Assembly (NCBI GenBank): GCA_003554375.1
Contig: PWGF01000233.1
Span: 1-37,053 of the forward strand
DNA from: Spirochaetaceae bacterium
Lineage (GTDB): Bacteria; Spirochaetota; Spirochaetia; DSM-27196; SKKC01
Direction: 5' to 3'
DNA: 37,053 bases
The notes under the pieces were generated by a model, which was given only the letters and a program-made list of their open reading frames with translations, ran no database searches and had not been told where the DNA came from. Every line of letters begins with the position of its first letter. The first letter of the stretch is position 1. Positions 23,402-32,664 of this stretch are shown in pieces. The position numbers were made by a program, and so were the translations under genes.

Positions 23402-24772
23402 ATGGGCAAACTATGGGACAAGGGCTACGAGCTCGATGAGCTGATCGAGCGGTTCACGGTAGGGGAGGATTATCGGTTGGACCGTTCGCTTCTGGCTGCC
23501 GACGCGGTGGGAAGTGCAGCTCACGCGAAGATGCTGGCCTCCGTGGGAATCCTGAGCGATGAAGAAGCGGACGCGTTGGTCGGCGAGTGCCGCCGGATCG
23601 CTCGTGACGCGGCTGCCGGCCGGGTGGAGATTGCGCCGCAAGACGAGGATGGGCACACCGTGATCGAGCGGCGGCTTACCGAGCGTGTCGGAGAAGCGGG
23701 TAAGAGGATTCACACCGGCCGGTCTCGTAACGACCAGATACTTGCGGCGCTCCGCCTGTACGGTCGGGAGGCTATCTGGCGCCTTCTGGAGGAGGCGGGC
23801 GCGCTTGCTCGGTCATTGCTGGACCGTGCCGAACAGTCGGCTTCGGTGCCGATGGTCGGGCGTACGCATCTCCAACCGGCAATGCCGTCGAGCGTCGGGG
23901 TCTGGTTGGCTTCGTACGCCGAAGGGCTTGTCGATGACATGCTGCTTCTGACGACGGCGCGCATGCTCACCGATCGCTCACCGCTCGGGGCCGCGGCAAG
24001 CTACGGTACGCCTCTTCCGATCGATCGGTCGATGACGGCGCGGCTGCTCGGGTTCGCCTCAGTGCACAACAACGTTCTCGCCGTCAACAACGCACGCGGC
24101 AAGGTCGAGGCGGTCACCGTGGATGCCGTGGAGCACGTGATGCTAACGTTGTCAAAGCTCGCCACGGATCTGATCCTCTTTTCGCTTCCCGAGCTCGGAT
24201 ACGTTCAGCTGCCGGAGGAATTGTGCTCCGGCTCGAGCATCATGCCACAGAAACGCAACCCGGACGGTCTCGAGCTTCTGCGCTCTCGCGCTGCTACCGT
24301 GTCGGGATGGAGCACGCAAATCAAGAACGTGATCCGAGCTCTTCCCTCGGGGTATAATCGCGACTATCAGGATGCCAAAGAACCGTTTCTCCGCGCCGTG
24401 GAGACCGGCATACTTGCGCTCCAAGTGGCGCGACGGACTGTGAGCTCGATGGAGATTGACGCAGGGCGGCTGCGAGAGGGCTTTAGGCCGGAAGTCTTTG
24501 CCACGGATGCGGCGCTTGAGCGGGTGCGCGGCGGGGAAACCTTCCGCGATGCATACCGGTACGTAGCTACCCATCTCGAGGAGCTTGGGGAGCGAAATCC
24601 GGACGCCTCGCTCGCCGACCGTACGGCTGTCGGAACCGCCGGAAACCTGAACCTCGAGAGCACCAGAAACGAGGTGGAACGGATCGAGAAGAGCGAGGAA
24701 CGACGCCGGAGCGAGGCGCGGGCTGCGCTGCGAAGTCTCATGGGAGACGACCTACGCCTTGCGCTCCTGTGA
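23402..24772 (+). CDS. argH: Argininosuccinate lyase
   Basis: Splits argininosuccinate to arginine and fumarate, the last step of arginine synthesis. 456 residues, normal for ArgH. Landmarks: the N-terminal KLWDKGYELDELIERFTVGED, IHTGRSRNDQI, the His region VGRTHLQPAMP, the superfamily signature SGSSIMPQKRNPD near residue 277 with its flexible catalytic loop, and YNRDYQDAKEP. No argG lies nearby. The start follows the -10 box by 6 nt and lacks a Shine-Dalgarno, so a leaderless mRNA is likely. It ends 59 bp from the convergent BMP lipoprotein gene. Confidence 0.95.
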   Translation: MGKLWDKGYELDELIERFTVGEDYRLDRSLLAADAVGSAAHAKMLASVGILSDEEADALVGECRRIARDAAAGRVEIAPQDEDGHTVIERRLTERVGEAGKRIHTGRSRNDQILAALRLYGREAIWRLLEEAGALARSLLDRAEQSASVPMVGRTHLQPAMPSSVGVWLASYAEGLVDDMLLLTTARMLTDRSPLGAAASYGTPLPIDRSMTARLLGFASVHNNVLAVNNARGKVEAVTVDAVEHVMLTLSKLATDLILFSLPELGYVQLPEELCSGSSIMPQKRNPDGLELLRSRAATVSGWSTQIKNVIRALPSGYNRDYQDAKEPFLRAVETGILALQVARRTVSSMEIDAGRLREGFRPEVFATDAALERVRGGETFRDAYRYVATHLEELGERNPDASLADRTAVGTAGNLNLESTRNEVERIEKSEERRRSEARAALRSLMGDDLRLALL

Positions 24773-24831
24773 CCGTGGCTGGTCGGCCGGCCGGCGGGTA
24801 AGTCCCTGGTCGGCGGGCGAGTGCTGCCGTA

Positions 24832-26001
24832 TTACTCGGGCAGGGTGGTCGGCATCTCCAAAGTGATCTCTCCGTCCGACAACCGGCGGAACATGCTCTG
24901 GATCTCCGCCCGGACCGCCTCGGGAACGTGGTCGGTGAAGCTCCGGTGCTCGAAGTCGAAGGCTACAGCGTTGTCGGCGACTCCTACGGTCTCATTGGTA
25001 CCGAATGCGAGCTTCCCCTCGATGAAGCGGTTGACGCGCTCTGCCGTAATCTCTTGGAGGCGCGCGTGGACAACGCCAACTACCGTTCCCACGGCGTCAT
25101 CATACGCGCTTCGATAGAAAGAAATCACCTTTCCATTGAAGGTATCCGCGGCACCGTGGACACCGGTGTCAGCGGCACCCGCGTATGTGAGGACCACACT
25201 GGCTCCATCGTCGAATAGCGCCCCGGCAGTGACCTCCGCGTGTTCGTGGTCCTCGAGATCTCCTACGAAGGCCGCCGGCACCGCCGCGTCTTCCTCGACG
25301 GTGCGGGCTCCGATTCGAGCAGCCGGCAGGAACACCTGGTTGAAGACCGGGGTTTCGCGTCCCCCGACTATCCCGACGTGGACGGTCCCTGCGTCATCGG
25401 CACGGTAGCTACTGAGAAGTCCCGCAAAATAGCCAGCGAGAAACGCTTGCTCTCGCCGGTTCACAAGAATCGAATGGATAGCGTCGTTTCCCTCCCAATG
25501 ACCGTCGATCACCAGAAATCGCGTGTCGACGAAGCGGGCCGACACGCTGTCGGCGACCTCGGCGAGCTTCGATCCGACCACTACGACAAGGTCGTATGCC
25601 TCCTCGGATAGCTCCGCGAGGCGCTCCGGCCACATCTCACGGTCCAATGGTAACTCATACACGGTGCGATTGACGTTGGCGAACTGTCCGGTTGCTTCCT
25701 CTGTACCGTCGGTCACCTCCTGAAGCTCCGGATTCGTGTCGATTGATCCCGGCGATACAACCGCGATGGATAGATCCCGCTCAGCCTCTCGCGGTTCTTC
25801 CGCCCGATCGCACGCGGCGATGAGGATGGTTGAGGCAAGCATCCAGGCAAGCGTCCGGATAAGGATGGAGAGCGTCCTCCGTTCAGGCTTTCCGCCGGTC
25901 GGCGCTGAGAAACGCATGTCGGCCGGCCTCGGGTTAGTGCTGGAAACGGGAGCGGTGGGGTTCGCCGCGGGCGTCTTGGCAGAGTTATCATCGGCGTTCA
26001 T
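24832..26001 (-). CDS. BMP-family (TmpC/PnrA-like) substrate-binding lipoprotein
   Basis: Periplasmic ligand-binding lipoprotein of the basic membrane protein family, which in spirochaetes includes the purine-nucleoside binder PnrA/TmpC. The signal segment ends TILIAAC. The mature protein has the type I binding-protein layout: a YDLVVVVGSKLAEVAD strand-turn, FLAGYFAGLLSS, VGIVGGRETPVFNQVF, and a C-terminal FIEGKLAFGTNETVGV. ATG 26001 was chosen because GGAGG lies 11 nt upstream, but it places 28 hydrophilic residues before the signal; ATG 25917 would give a more usual signal peptide with Cys36. No ABC permease or ATPase genes are adjacent, so the transport partner is elsewhere. Confidence 0.82.
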   Translation of the reverse strand: MNADDNSAKTPAANPTAPVSSTNPRPADMRFSAPTGGKPERRTLSILIRTLAWMLASTILIAACDRAEEPREAERDLSIAVVSPGSIDTNPELQEVTDGTEEATGQFANVNRTVYELPLDREMWPERLAELSEEAYDLVVVVGSKLAEVADSVSARFVDTRFLVIDGHWEGNDAIHSILVNRREQAFLAGYFAGLLSSYRADDAGTVHVGIVGGRETPVFNQVFLPAARIGARTVEEDAAVPAAFVGDLEDHEHAEVTAGALFDDGASVVLTYAGAADTGVHGAADTFNGKVISFYRSAYDDAVGTVVGVVHARLQEITAERVNRFIEGKLAFGTNETVGVADNAVAFDFEHRSFTDHVPEAVRAEIQSMFRRLSDGEITLEMPTTLPE

Positions 26002-26188
26002 GATACGGGCATCCTCCGTATGAGTGCATGGGCTGATCCGCCCTTGAACCGGACCAGCAGACGGTACACTGATCCACAGCACGTGTCAAAACGTGCGGCC
26101 TGGGCTTAGGCATGGTGCCCGGTTCTGTGCGCACCTCTTCTGTCAGTGCCCGGTTGACCGCCGCCCTGGTCCCTGCTAAAGAAGGCTC

Positions 26189-27592
26189 GTGCAGGTCCCG
26201 CTGATTCTGTCCATAGACGTAGGAACAACCTCGATCAAGGCGGCTCTTATCGAGACCAGTGGCCGTCTTCGGGAGATGCGCCGGACTCCGGTTGTGCCCC
26301 AAGGAACGCCCGCCGCCGGTCTTCTGGGGAGGACCCTGGCAGAGCGTTGTTTCGCGTTGTGCCGGCAACTCGCACGCGATCAACAACCCGCGGTTATTGT
26401 AATCAGCGGCAACGGTCCCTCCGTTTTCCCGGTGGACGGAGATGGAAACGATCTAGCATATGCCTCGCTCTGGTTCGACCAACGCTCAGTGGAGCGGGTT
26501 GACCTGGGCGTGTCATACTACCTTCCGCGTGTGGCTTACTTCGTGGAGAAGGAGCCGCGGGCGGCGGCGCGCGCACGGTGGTTTCTCCCTTGCGCCGAGT
26601 TCCTAACCTTTCTGTTGACCGGGGAGGCGGCTGCGTTTATCCCATCGCCGCGATATGAGCCGTTCATGTGGACCGCCGAGTCTGCGCGTGCGGTACCAGT
26701 GGCTCCGGAGACTCTGCCGCCCTTCGTGCAGACCGGAAGCGAGGTGGGTAGGGTCACCTCTGTTGCCGGCAAACGTTCGGGTGTCGCGGCGAGGACCCCT
26801 GTGGTGGCGGGAGGCGCGGACTTCCTCATGAGCTTGTTGGGTACCGCGACTGTGGAACCCGGGCGTGTGTGCGACCGGGCAGGCACATCTGAAGGGGTGA
26901 ACTACTGTAGCCGGCACGAGGTTCGTGATGATCGCGTGCGGTGCCTTCCGCACATTCTTGAGCCGTTCCACAACGTTGCAAGAGTGCTTGCATGCACGGG
27001 CCGGGTTTTCGAGTGGTTTCGGGGAGTCAGCGGGCAAGATGAGCTCCCATATGACGAGATAATGAGGCGAATCTTGGCGACGCCGCCAACCGGAGGGCCT
27101 CGCTTCTTCCCGGCGGTAGGCGGCGAGGGAGGTCGTTGGGAGCTCTCGAGCGGTGTCTTTGAGGGGATAGAGGCCACTCACGGTCCCGGTGAGATTGGAC
27201 GTGCTGTTGTTGAGAGTATCGGGTTTGCTGCCCGCGAGGCGGTGGAGATACTGGAGGATGCCGGTTGTCCGGTGCGGGAACTCCGTCTTTGCGGCGGACA
27301 AGCCAGGAACTCGTTGTGGAGTCGGTTGAAGGCAGATATTGTCGGGCGGCCGATACTGGTTCCGGAGGTGGTGGACGCGGAGCTGCTAGGGAACGCAACC
27401 GCCGGACGGGCCTTCCTCGACGGAGAAACAAGGCTCGGCCAGGTGGCGGAGCAAGTCGTTCGCTTTGCACGCCGTGAAGAACCGCATTCGCGCCGGAGCG
27501 CTTGCTTTGCCGATCGCTACGGAGCGTATCAGGAGCGATACGACCAGTTGAAACGGCAGCACTTAGCGGGAGCGGGGGCAACCCCTGAATAG
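26189..27592 (+). CDS. FGGY-family carbohydrate kinase, substrate unknown
   Basis: Sugar kinase of 467 residues. The phosphate-1 loop is SIDVGTTSIKAAL at about 8-20; the adenosine-binding region LRLCGGQARNSLWSRLKADI is near the C-terminus; the middle has VVAGGADFLMSLLG in the place of the catalytic GxxD. Sequence away from these motifs differs much from the xylB at 3.9 kb, so it is not a recent duplicate. GTG start with AAAGAAGG close upstream (3-nt spacing, short). It diverges from the BMP lipoprotein across 187 bp. A BMP nucleoside or sugar binder beside a kinase suggests salvage, which is speculation. Confidence 0.82.
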   Translation: MQVPLILSIDVGTTSIKAALIETSGRLREMRRTPVVPQGTPAAGLLGRTLAERCFALCRQLARDQQPAVIVISGNGPSVFPVDGDGNDLAYASLWFDQRSVERVDLGVSYYLPRVAYFVEKEPRAAARARWFLPCAEFLTFLLTGEAAAFIPSPRYEPFMWTAESARAVPVAPETLPPFVQTGSEVGRVTSVAGKRSGVAARTPVVAGGADFLMSLLGTATVEPGRVCDRAGTSEGVNYCSRHEVRDDRVRCLPHILEPFHNVARVLACTGRVFEWFRGVSGQDELPYDEIMRRILATPPTGGPRFFPAVGGEGGRWELSSGVFEGIEATHGPGEIGRAVVESIGFAAREAVEILEDAGCPVRELRLCGGQARNSLWSRLKADIVGRPILVPEVVDAELLGNATAGRAFLDGETRLGQVAEQVVRFARREEPHSRRSACFADRYGAYQERYDQLKRQHLAGAGATPE

Positions 27593-27667
27593 TCTCCCTT
27601 CCCCGGGAGAGATGGCACTGGGACACTTTTTCAATCGCCTCGATTGCGGTATATTGGAGGAAAGGAG

Positions 27668-28216
27668 GTGCGTGTCGGCGTGTTCTTCTTTCTCTTCGGG
27701 TACCCATTCATCTTTCTCCTTCCGTTCCTGCTTGCCATCTTGGCAGTTCGGGCGGGTAGCCGCTACTTCGGGCCGCCGCCGGATCGATACGGATATACGG
27801 TTGACCGGTGGGGTGCGCCGGCCGACATGTTCCCGTATGACCCGTATCGTCGGCGGGTTCGGAGCACCGAGGCGCAGATTTTCAAGCTTGCGTACCGGTT
27901 AGGGGGGCGGATTACGGTTTCCGACGTCGTAGTAGCCTCCGGGCTGAGCGTGGATCAGGTCGAACGCATTCTCGAGCACATGGTGGATAATTCACGGGTC
28001 CGGATGGACATAGATGATGAGGGGATGGTCGTCTATGAGTTCCCGGAGATTCAAGCCCGTCTTCGGGAACGGGAATCCGGAAACTACGGGAGCACTGACG
28101 ACGCACAGCGGTCTCAAGGCGATTCGGCGTTCCGGACTGGTCATGAATGGGAGCCGGGCGAAAGTAGGCATACGAAGCGGCGGAATGCCGCGGAGGAAGC
28201 TTCCGGTACTCCCTAA
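27668..28216 (+). CDS. Membrane-anchored winged-helix protein, unknown function
   Basis: 182 residues from GTG 27668, which has TTGGAGG 7 nt upstream; a TTG at 27644 and a GTG at 27680 (behind AAAGGAGG) are alternatives. The first 25 residues are one transmembrane segment (VFFFLFGYPFIFLLPFLLAI). A Tyr/Pro-rich juxtamembrane part follows, then a helix-turn-helix/winged-helix-like module: STEAQIFKLAYRLGGRITVS, DVVVASGLSVDQVERILEHM, and a wing DEGMVVYEFPEI. The tail is polar. A membrane-tethered DNA-binding or interaction module is suggested; no family name is certain. Confidence 0.68.
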   Translation: MRVGVFFFLFGYPFIFLLPFLLAILAVRAGSRYFGPPPDRYGYTVDRWGAPADMFPYDPYRRRVRSTEAQIFKLAYRLGGRITVSDVVVASGLSVDQVERILEHMVDNSRVRMDIDDEGMVVYEFPEIQARLRERESGNYGSTDDAQRSQGDSAFRTGHEWEPGESRHTKRRNAAEEASGTP

Positions 28217-28394
28217 CGGCGATGAGCGCGAGGCGAGGATCGTCGGCACTCGCCGGCGGAGCTCCGGCAGATCCGCTCGGTTTTCAGCGGTGCCTCCGGG
28301 TTCGCTCTCCCGTTGTGAACAACAATCACCGCCTCACCCTCAACGGCGATCGGGTGGACGCGTAGTACCCGGCAATCAGAGCAGTCTGACTCAC

Positions 28395-29960
28395 TTACTC
28401 TCGGTACTGGCGTGGATCGATCCCGTGCTTCTGCACCCTTAGTCCCATTATTCGCTCTGTTATTCCCAGCAGCCGAGCGGCGCGGGCCATGTTCCCTTTG
28501 GTGCTCTTGAGTGCGTCCAATATGACCTCTCGCTCGACGCTGTCGAGCGTTTCCTGGAGAGAGCCTCGAACCCCCGTATCCGTTGATTCCGCACTCTGGA
28601 GTGTCGGAGGAAGGTGGTGGCTGTGGATTACCTCGTCCGTCGAAAGGAGAATTGCCCGTTCGATGCAGTTTTCCAGCTCGCGTACGTTGCCCGGCCAGTG
28701 ATAGCTCATGAGAAGGTCGATGGCCGGCGTAGAGATCCGCCTGATGTTCACGTGACTCTCCCGCGCGTACTTCTCCACGAAGTAGTCGGCTAGAAGCGGG
28801 ATGTCGCTCTTCCGTTCTCGCACTGGGGGAAGGTGAATGGGGAAGACGCTGAGACGGTAGTACAGATCCTCGCGAAATGCTCCCCGTTCTAGGAGTTGTT
28901 CCAGGTTCTTGTTTGTTGCGGCTATCACTCGAGCATTTATCCGGATCGTCTCGTTTCCGCCGAGTCGTTCGATCTCTCGGTCTTGAAGGACCCGTAGCAG
29001 CTTGACCTGCGTAGTAGGTGACAGGTCGCCGATTTCGTCCAGGAAGACGGTCCCTCCGGCAGCCATCTCCAGGCGCCCCTTCCGGGCGGCAATTGCACCC
29101 GGCACGGCTCCCTTCTCGTGTCCGAAAAGCTCGCTCTCGATAACGTTTTCGGGCAGAGACGCACAGTTGACTTTGACAAACGGCTTCTCAGCGCGGCGGC
29201 TGTTGTAGTGGATTGACTGGGCGGCGAGCTCCTTTCCGGTACCGCTTTCGCCGCGAATAAGCACCGTGGTATCGCTCTGCGATGCTCGGGCGATCATCTC
29301 GAACACAGCCTGCATGGGCTTGCTCTTGCCGACGATGTTGGCAGGCCGAAACCGTTCCTGGAGCTCCTCGTGGAGCCGAGTGTTCTCTTCCAGCAGGCGC
29401 CTGCGTTCCTCCATGAAGCTCTGCCTGACTTTGACCGCCTGGGCGATCATGGAGCAGATAATCTGCAGCAGCCTCAGGTCCTCCTCCAGCTCCTCTTGCG
29501 AGGCCTTAGGTCGATCTACGCTAAAGGCACCGAGCGTCTCATTGCCCGTTTTGATTGGGACGCAGATGAAGCTGATCTCTTTTGCATGGTCCGCGGTGCG
29601 CGATTCGGTCCGGTCCAGGAAGTCCGACGCCTCCTCAACGTGAGGAATCACTGTCGGCTCCCCAGTCTCCACTACGCGGCCGGTAATGCCTTCGCCAAGC
29701 CGATAGCGGCCTTTCCGGCGCTGCTGCTCGCTGAGGCCATATGCGGTTTCGATGATGATCTCATCCGTCTCCCGGTCCAGGAGCGTAATGGCTCCCCGGA
29801 GTAACCCTAGATGCTCAGCTACCTCATTCAGAACCGGTTGGATAACCTGCTTCAGGTCCGGGCTTTGATCCAGAATCCGGCTGATACTGAGCAACAGGCG
29901 AAGCTCTTCCACGGTATTACGGCGCGGTTCGGTCTGTCGTGAAGCTACTCTGTCCGCCAT
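28395..29960 (-). CDS. GAF-AAA+-Fis transcriptional regulator with variant GAFTGA loop
   Basis: NifA/NtrC-type enhancer-binding protein, 521 residues. A GAF sensor domain (about 30-180) with GEGITGRVVETGEP is followed by a coiled linker and an AAA+ domain with Walker A GESGTGKE at about 236-243 and Walker B GGTVFLDEIGD. The C-terminal Fis-like helix-turn-helix is NMARAARLLGITERIMGLRV. The sigma-54 contact loop, normally GAFTGA, reads GAVPGA at 284-289 (DNA 29094-29111, checked codon by codon). Loss of Phe and Thr normally abolishes sigma-54 activation, so this protein may act on other promoters or as a repressor. It lies downstream of pyk on the same strand. Confidence 0.9.
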   Translation of the reverse strand: MADRVASRQTEPRRNTVEELRLLLSISRILDQSPDLKQVIQPVLNEVAEHLGLLRGAITLLDRETDEIIIETAYGLSEQQRRKGRYRLGEGITGRVVETGEPTVIPHVEEASDFLDRTESRTADHAKEISFICVPIKTGNETLGAFSVDRPKASQEELEEDLRLLQIICSMIAQAVKVRQSFMEERRRLLEENTRLHEELQERFRPANIVGKSKPMQAVFEMIARASQSDTTVLIRGESGTGKELAAQSIHYNSRRAEKPFVKVNCASLPENVIESELFGHEKGAVPGAIAARKGRLEMAAGGTVFLDEIGDLSPTTQVKLLRVLQDREIERLGGNETIRINARVIAATNKNLEQLLERGAFREDLYYRLSVFPIHLPPVRERKSDIPLLADYFVEKYARESHVNIRRISTPAIDLLMSYHWPGNVRELENCIERAILLSTDEVIHSHHLPPTLQSAESTDTGVRGSLQETLDSVEREVILDALKSTKGNMARAARLLGITERIMGLRVQKHGIDPRQYRE

Positions 29961-30095
29961 CTCGTTACGCTCCGTGCTGTGCCTACATCCCTCACCATCC
30001 TACCGGTTTACCGATGCCGGCTCAAGGCGGCCGGCGACCGCACTTGTGAGGCTTCAAGGGCTCGGACGTCTCTCTTCGGTGGCCGCCGAGTTGCT

Positions 30096-31871
30096 CTATC
30101 GAGGGCCGATGACTCCTTCGTATACAATGAGCTCTTCGCCGTCCACGCTCACATGGAGGCCGTTTTCGAGGGCGGCGTACGCACCAGGGAGCTCGGAGAC
30201 GAAAACCAAATTCGGGTTCGATTCCCGGATCTCGTCGAAAGGAACGGGGCTCTTGTCCTCGGAGATCACTGCGCCGATTCCCTGGATGGTGTCCAGGTAC
30301 TCCCTCTCGAAGTGCCTGACCAATAGGACTTCGTCTCCCCGGTGGGCAAGGCGGCGGTAAGCTTCGTCCCTATCACCGCACTTTACGACGCGCCCGGACG
30401 TAACACCGCCGAAACCGGAGTGCCCACGGCTCAGAATATTGCCTAGGAAGTGTACTTTGACAGTGTTCATCATAATGGGGGAGTTGACCGGAATGCCCGC
30501 TGCGGTCACGACGCGGTCAAGGCGCTTCACATAGCCTGCTGCGAGTGCCTGACGGATAGAGTTCTGGATCATCTGGTCCGAATCGTTCACAAGCTCAGTG
30601 AGAACCGGGATCACCCCCCAGTGAAGCAGAAGCTGACGTTGGACTGTTTCGCTGACCGTAGCTGCGATAATATCGGCTTTCGGGCGAAATCGGCTGAGCA
30701 TCCGCGGGCTATTTCCCCGAAGCGTCGGGGTGATGATGGCGGCGGCTCCCACGTCCTGTGCCAGCGAGAAGGCCGACTTCGCAACGGCATATCCAATATC
30801 GGGCGTGTCGGGTGTGGTTTTGGCGTGCCGGGCGCAGCTGGCGACATATTCTTCCGAGCTCTCGACCGCCAGGGCAATTCGGTCGAGCACTTTGACCGAT
30901 TCCACCGGGTATTTGCCACCCGCCGTCTCTCCCGAGAGCATCACCGCGTCGGTACCGTCGAATATCGCGTTTGCCACGTCGGTCAACTCGGCGCGGGTGG
31001 GGTGGGGGTTGTAGATCATGGAGTCGAGCATCTGGGTAGCGGTTATGACCGGTTTACTGCTCCTGTTGCACTTATCGATTATGCGCTTCTGCGCCATGGG
31101 GATTTGCTCAATGGAGAGTTGTACTCCCAGGTCGCCCCGGGCGACCATGACACCATCGGAGACGCGGATAATCTCATCGACATTCTCGAGTCCCTCCTGG
31201 TCCTCGATCTTGGCAATCACTCGCATTGGCGAGTCGTACTCGCTCAGAAGGTCCTTGACGCCGGCTACGTTCTCAGGGCGCCGGACGAAACTGGCTGCAA
31301 CGAAATCCAGCCCCTGATCGGCGGCGAACGCGATATCCTCTCGATCTTTGGCGGTAACGGCCGGCAGGCTTGTTCGTACGCCGGGGACGTTGACGTTCTT
31401 CCGCGACCCAATGGTGCCGCCGCTCCGAACAACACAGTTGATGCGCTTGTCTAGGACGCCGACCACTTCGAGCTCGATAAGACCATCGGCGATGAAGATG
31501 CAGCTACCGGGGCGCACTTCGTCGGGTAAGCGCCGGTAGGAGACTGAGAGAAGCTCGGCGTTCCCCGGAACTTCTTCGGTAGTGAGGGTTATGCGGTTTC
31601 CGACGCGTAGCTCGATATCGCCGTCGCCTTCGATCCGGCCGGTACGGATCTCCGGCCCCTTGGTATCTACCATGAAAGCGACCGAAAGTCCTGTGCGCCT
31701 GCTTGCCTCTCGGGCCCGCCCGATACGCTCCTGGTGCTCTTGGTGTGTTCCGTGAGAGAAGTTCAGGCGCGCCACATTCATACCTGCCCGAAGCAGGTGC
31801 TCAACGGCCTCTACGCTGTCGACCGCAGGCCCAAGCGTACATACGATCCGCGTCTTTCGAAGTCTACTCAT
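30096..31871 (-). CDS. pyk: Pyruvate kinase with C-terminal extension
   Basis: Converts phosphoenolpyruvate and ADP to pyruvate and ATP. 591 residues. The core (1-470) has KTRIVCTLGPA, NFSHGTHQEHQ, VDTKGPEIRTG, the active-site signature VIAKIEDQEGLENVDEI, MVARGDLGVQ, and PVITATQMLDSM. Residues about 480-591 form an added PEP-utiliser-type mobile domain (GRVVKCGDRDEAYRRL ... VFVSELPGAYAALENGLHVSVDG), as in the long pyruvate kinases of Bacillus, without the phospho-His of PEP synthases. The ATG is 8 nt after a TATCAT -10-like box, with only AGGG as possible Shine-Dalgarno, so it is close to leaderless. Confidence 0.96.
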   Translation of the reverse strand: MSRLRKTRIVCTLGPAVDSVEAVEHLLRAGMNVARLNFSHGTHQEHQERIGRAREASRRTGLSVAFMVDTKGPEIRTGRIEGDGDIELRVGNRITLTTEEVPGNAELLSVSYRRLPDEVRPGSCIFIADGLIELEVVGVLDKRINCVVRSGGTIGSRKNVNVPGVRTSLPAVTAKDREDIAFAADQGLDFVAASFVRRPENVAGVKDLLSEYDSPMRVIAKIEDQEGLENVDEIIRVSDGVMVARGDLGVQLSIEQIPMAQKRIIDKCNRSSKPVITATQMLDSMIYNPHPTRAELTDVANAIFDGTDAVMLSGETAGGKYPVESVKVLDRIALAVESSEEYVASCARHAKTTPDTPDIGYAVAKSAFSLAQDVGAAAIITPTLRGNSPRMLSRFRPKADIIAATVSETVQRQLLLHWGVIPVLTELVNDSDQMIQNSIRQALAAGYVKRLDRVVTAAGIPVNSPIMMNTVKVHFLGNILSRGHSGFGGVTSGRVVKCGDRDEAYRRLAHRGDEVLLVRHFEREYLDTIQGIGAVISEDKSPVPFDEIRESNPNLVFVSELPGAYAALENGLHVSVDGEELIVYEGVIGPR

Positions 31872-31937
31872 TGCGCCCTATGATACCCGGACTTGGGGGG
31901 AGCGAAAACCGCGTTGGTTGCGAGTGCTGCCACCTTC

Positions 31938-32402
31938 CTACGGCTTTTCCTCATTGTCTTCCTCGGCAAGAAGAAGACGGTACTCGTCCTGGCTAACCAG
32001 ATCCTCTGCTTCCGCATCGTCATTGGTTTCTGCCTCCAGAAGCCCCTGGACTTCCGCCACTACCCGACGATGCCGCGTCAGAAGGTCCTCCAGCTTCTGT
32101 CGAAAAGGGGTGAGATTGTCCGCGAAGGGGGCTGAATCGCTGAGAGCTTCCTCGAGGAGCCCTACGAATCGCCGTTCGGCCTTTCCTACGCTTCGTAAGA
32201 ACTCTGCGCGGCGTATGAGATAGATGTTCTCCCGTAACGACTCGCAGAGCCGGTTCAGCGTGCGGTCAAGGAAGATTATGTCCTCGATCATCTTATCCCG
32301 GAACATCTCCGCGTCCGGCTGCAGGTTCAGACCAGTCGAAAGGCCTTTGATGAGTGCATCGATGAACAGTAAGTTGTCTTCGTAGTTGATGCGTGCAGAC
32401 AT
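31938..32402 (-). CDS. Helical protein of unknown function
   Basis: 154 residues, not recognised. Almost wholly helical: FIDALIKGLSTGLNLQ, MIEDIIFLDRTLNRLCES, FRQKLEDLLTRHRRVVAEVQ, with an acidic tail (ETNDDAEAEDL ... EEDNEEKP). No membrane segment or signal peptide, so cytosolic. It is divergent from rpsF and 66 bp upstream of pyk on the same strand. ATG 32402 has a weak AAAGGG about 10 nt upstream. The Lys/Arg/Glu composition and codon use look genuine. Confidence 0.7.
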   Translation of the reverse strand: MSARINYEDNLLFIDALIKGLSTGLNLQPDAEMFRDKMIEDIIFLDRTLNRLCESLRENIYLIRRAEFLRSVGKAERRFVGLLEEALSDSAPFADNLTPFRQKLEDLLTRHRRVVAEVQGLLEAETNDDAEAEDLVSQDEYRLLLAEEDNEEKP

Positions 32403-32444
32403 GGAGCTCTACCCTTTCGAATCATCGGCAGCTAAGTATCGATC

Positions 32445-32474
32445 TTGACACTAGCCGGCTCTGCGTGGTAGCGT
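32445..32474 (+). promoter_or_regulatory. Candidate promoter of the rpsF operon
   Basis: TTGACA at 32445-32450, 18-bp spacer, TAGCGT at 32469-32474 (consensus -35, weak -10). It would give a leader of roughly 185 nt containing the hairpin at 32511-32546. Confidence 0.4.
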
Positions 32475-32510
32475 CCAGCTCACCTCTTTACTACTGGGTG
32501 GTATCGCTGG

Positions 32511-32546
32511 AAAGTTACATCCACCGGCCGAATCCGATGTAACTTT
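32511..32546 (+). promoter_or_regulatory. rpsF leader hairpin (possible S6:S18 autoregulatory site)
   Basis: AAAGTTACATC (32511-32521) pairs perfectly with GATGTAACTTT (32536-32546), 11 bp, around a 14-nt loop CACCGGCCGAATCC, about 120 nt before rpsF. Leaders of rpsF in many bacteria carry a stem with an exposed CCG-containing loop bound by the S6:S18 complex; the CACCG at the base of this loop fits that picture. The assignment is inference. Confidence 0.45.
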
Positions 32547-32664
32547 TCGTGTTTGCCTGAACGGCTGCACGATGACCGGATGGTGCCGGCCACAGTTGCG
32601 GACGGCTTCCGGCAATGACACAAGTATAGGGCTCAGTAGTCGCACATGTCCACAAGGAGGCTGA

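Noticed and set aside
24773-24831. GGCCGGCC-rich stretch between argH and the BMP gene as bidirectional terminator
   Set aside because: GC-rich self-complementarity but no stable defined stem with T-runs on either strand.
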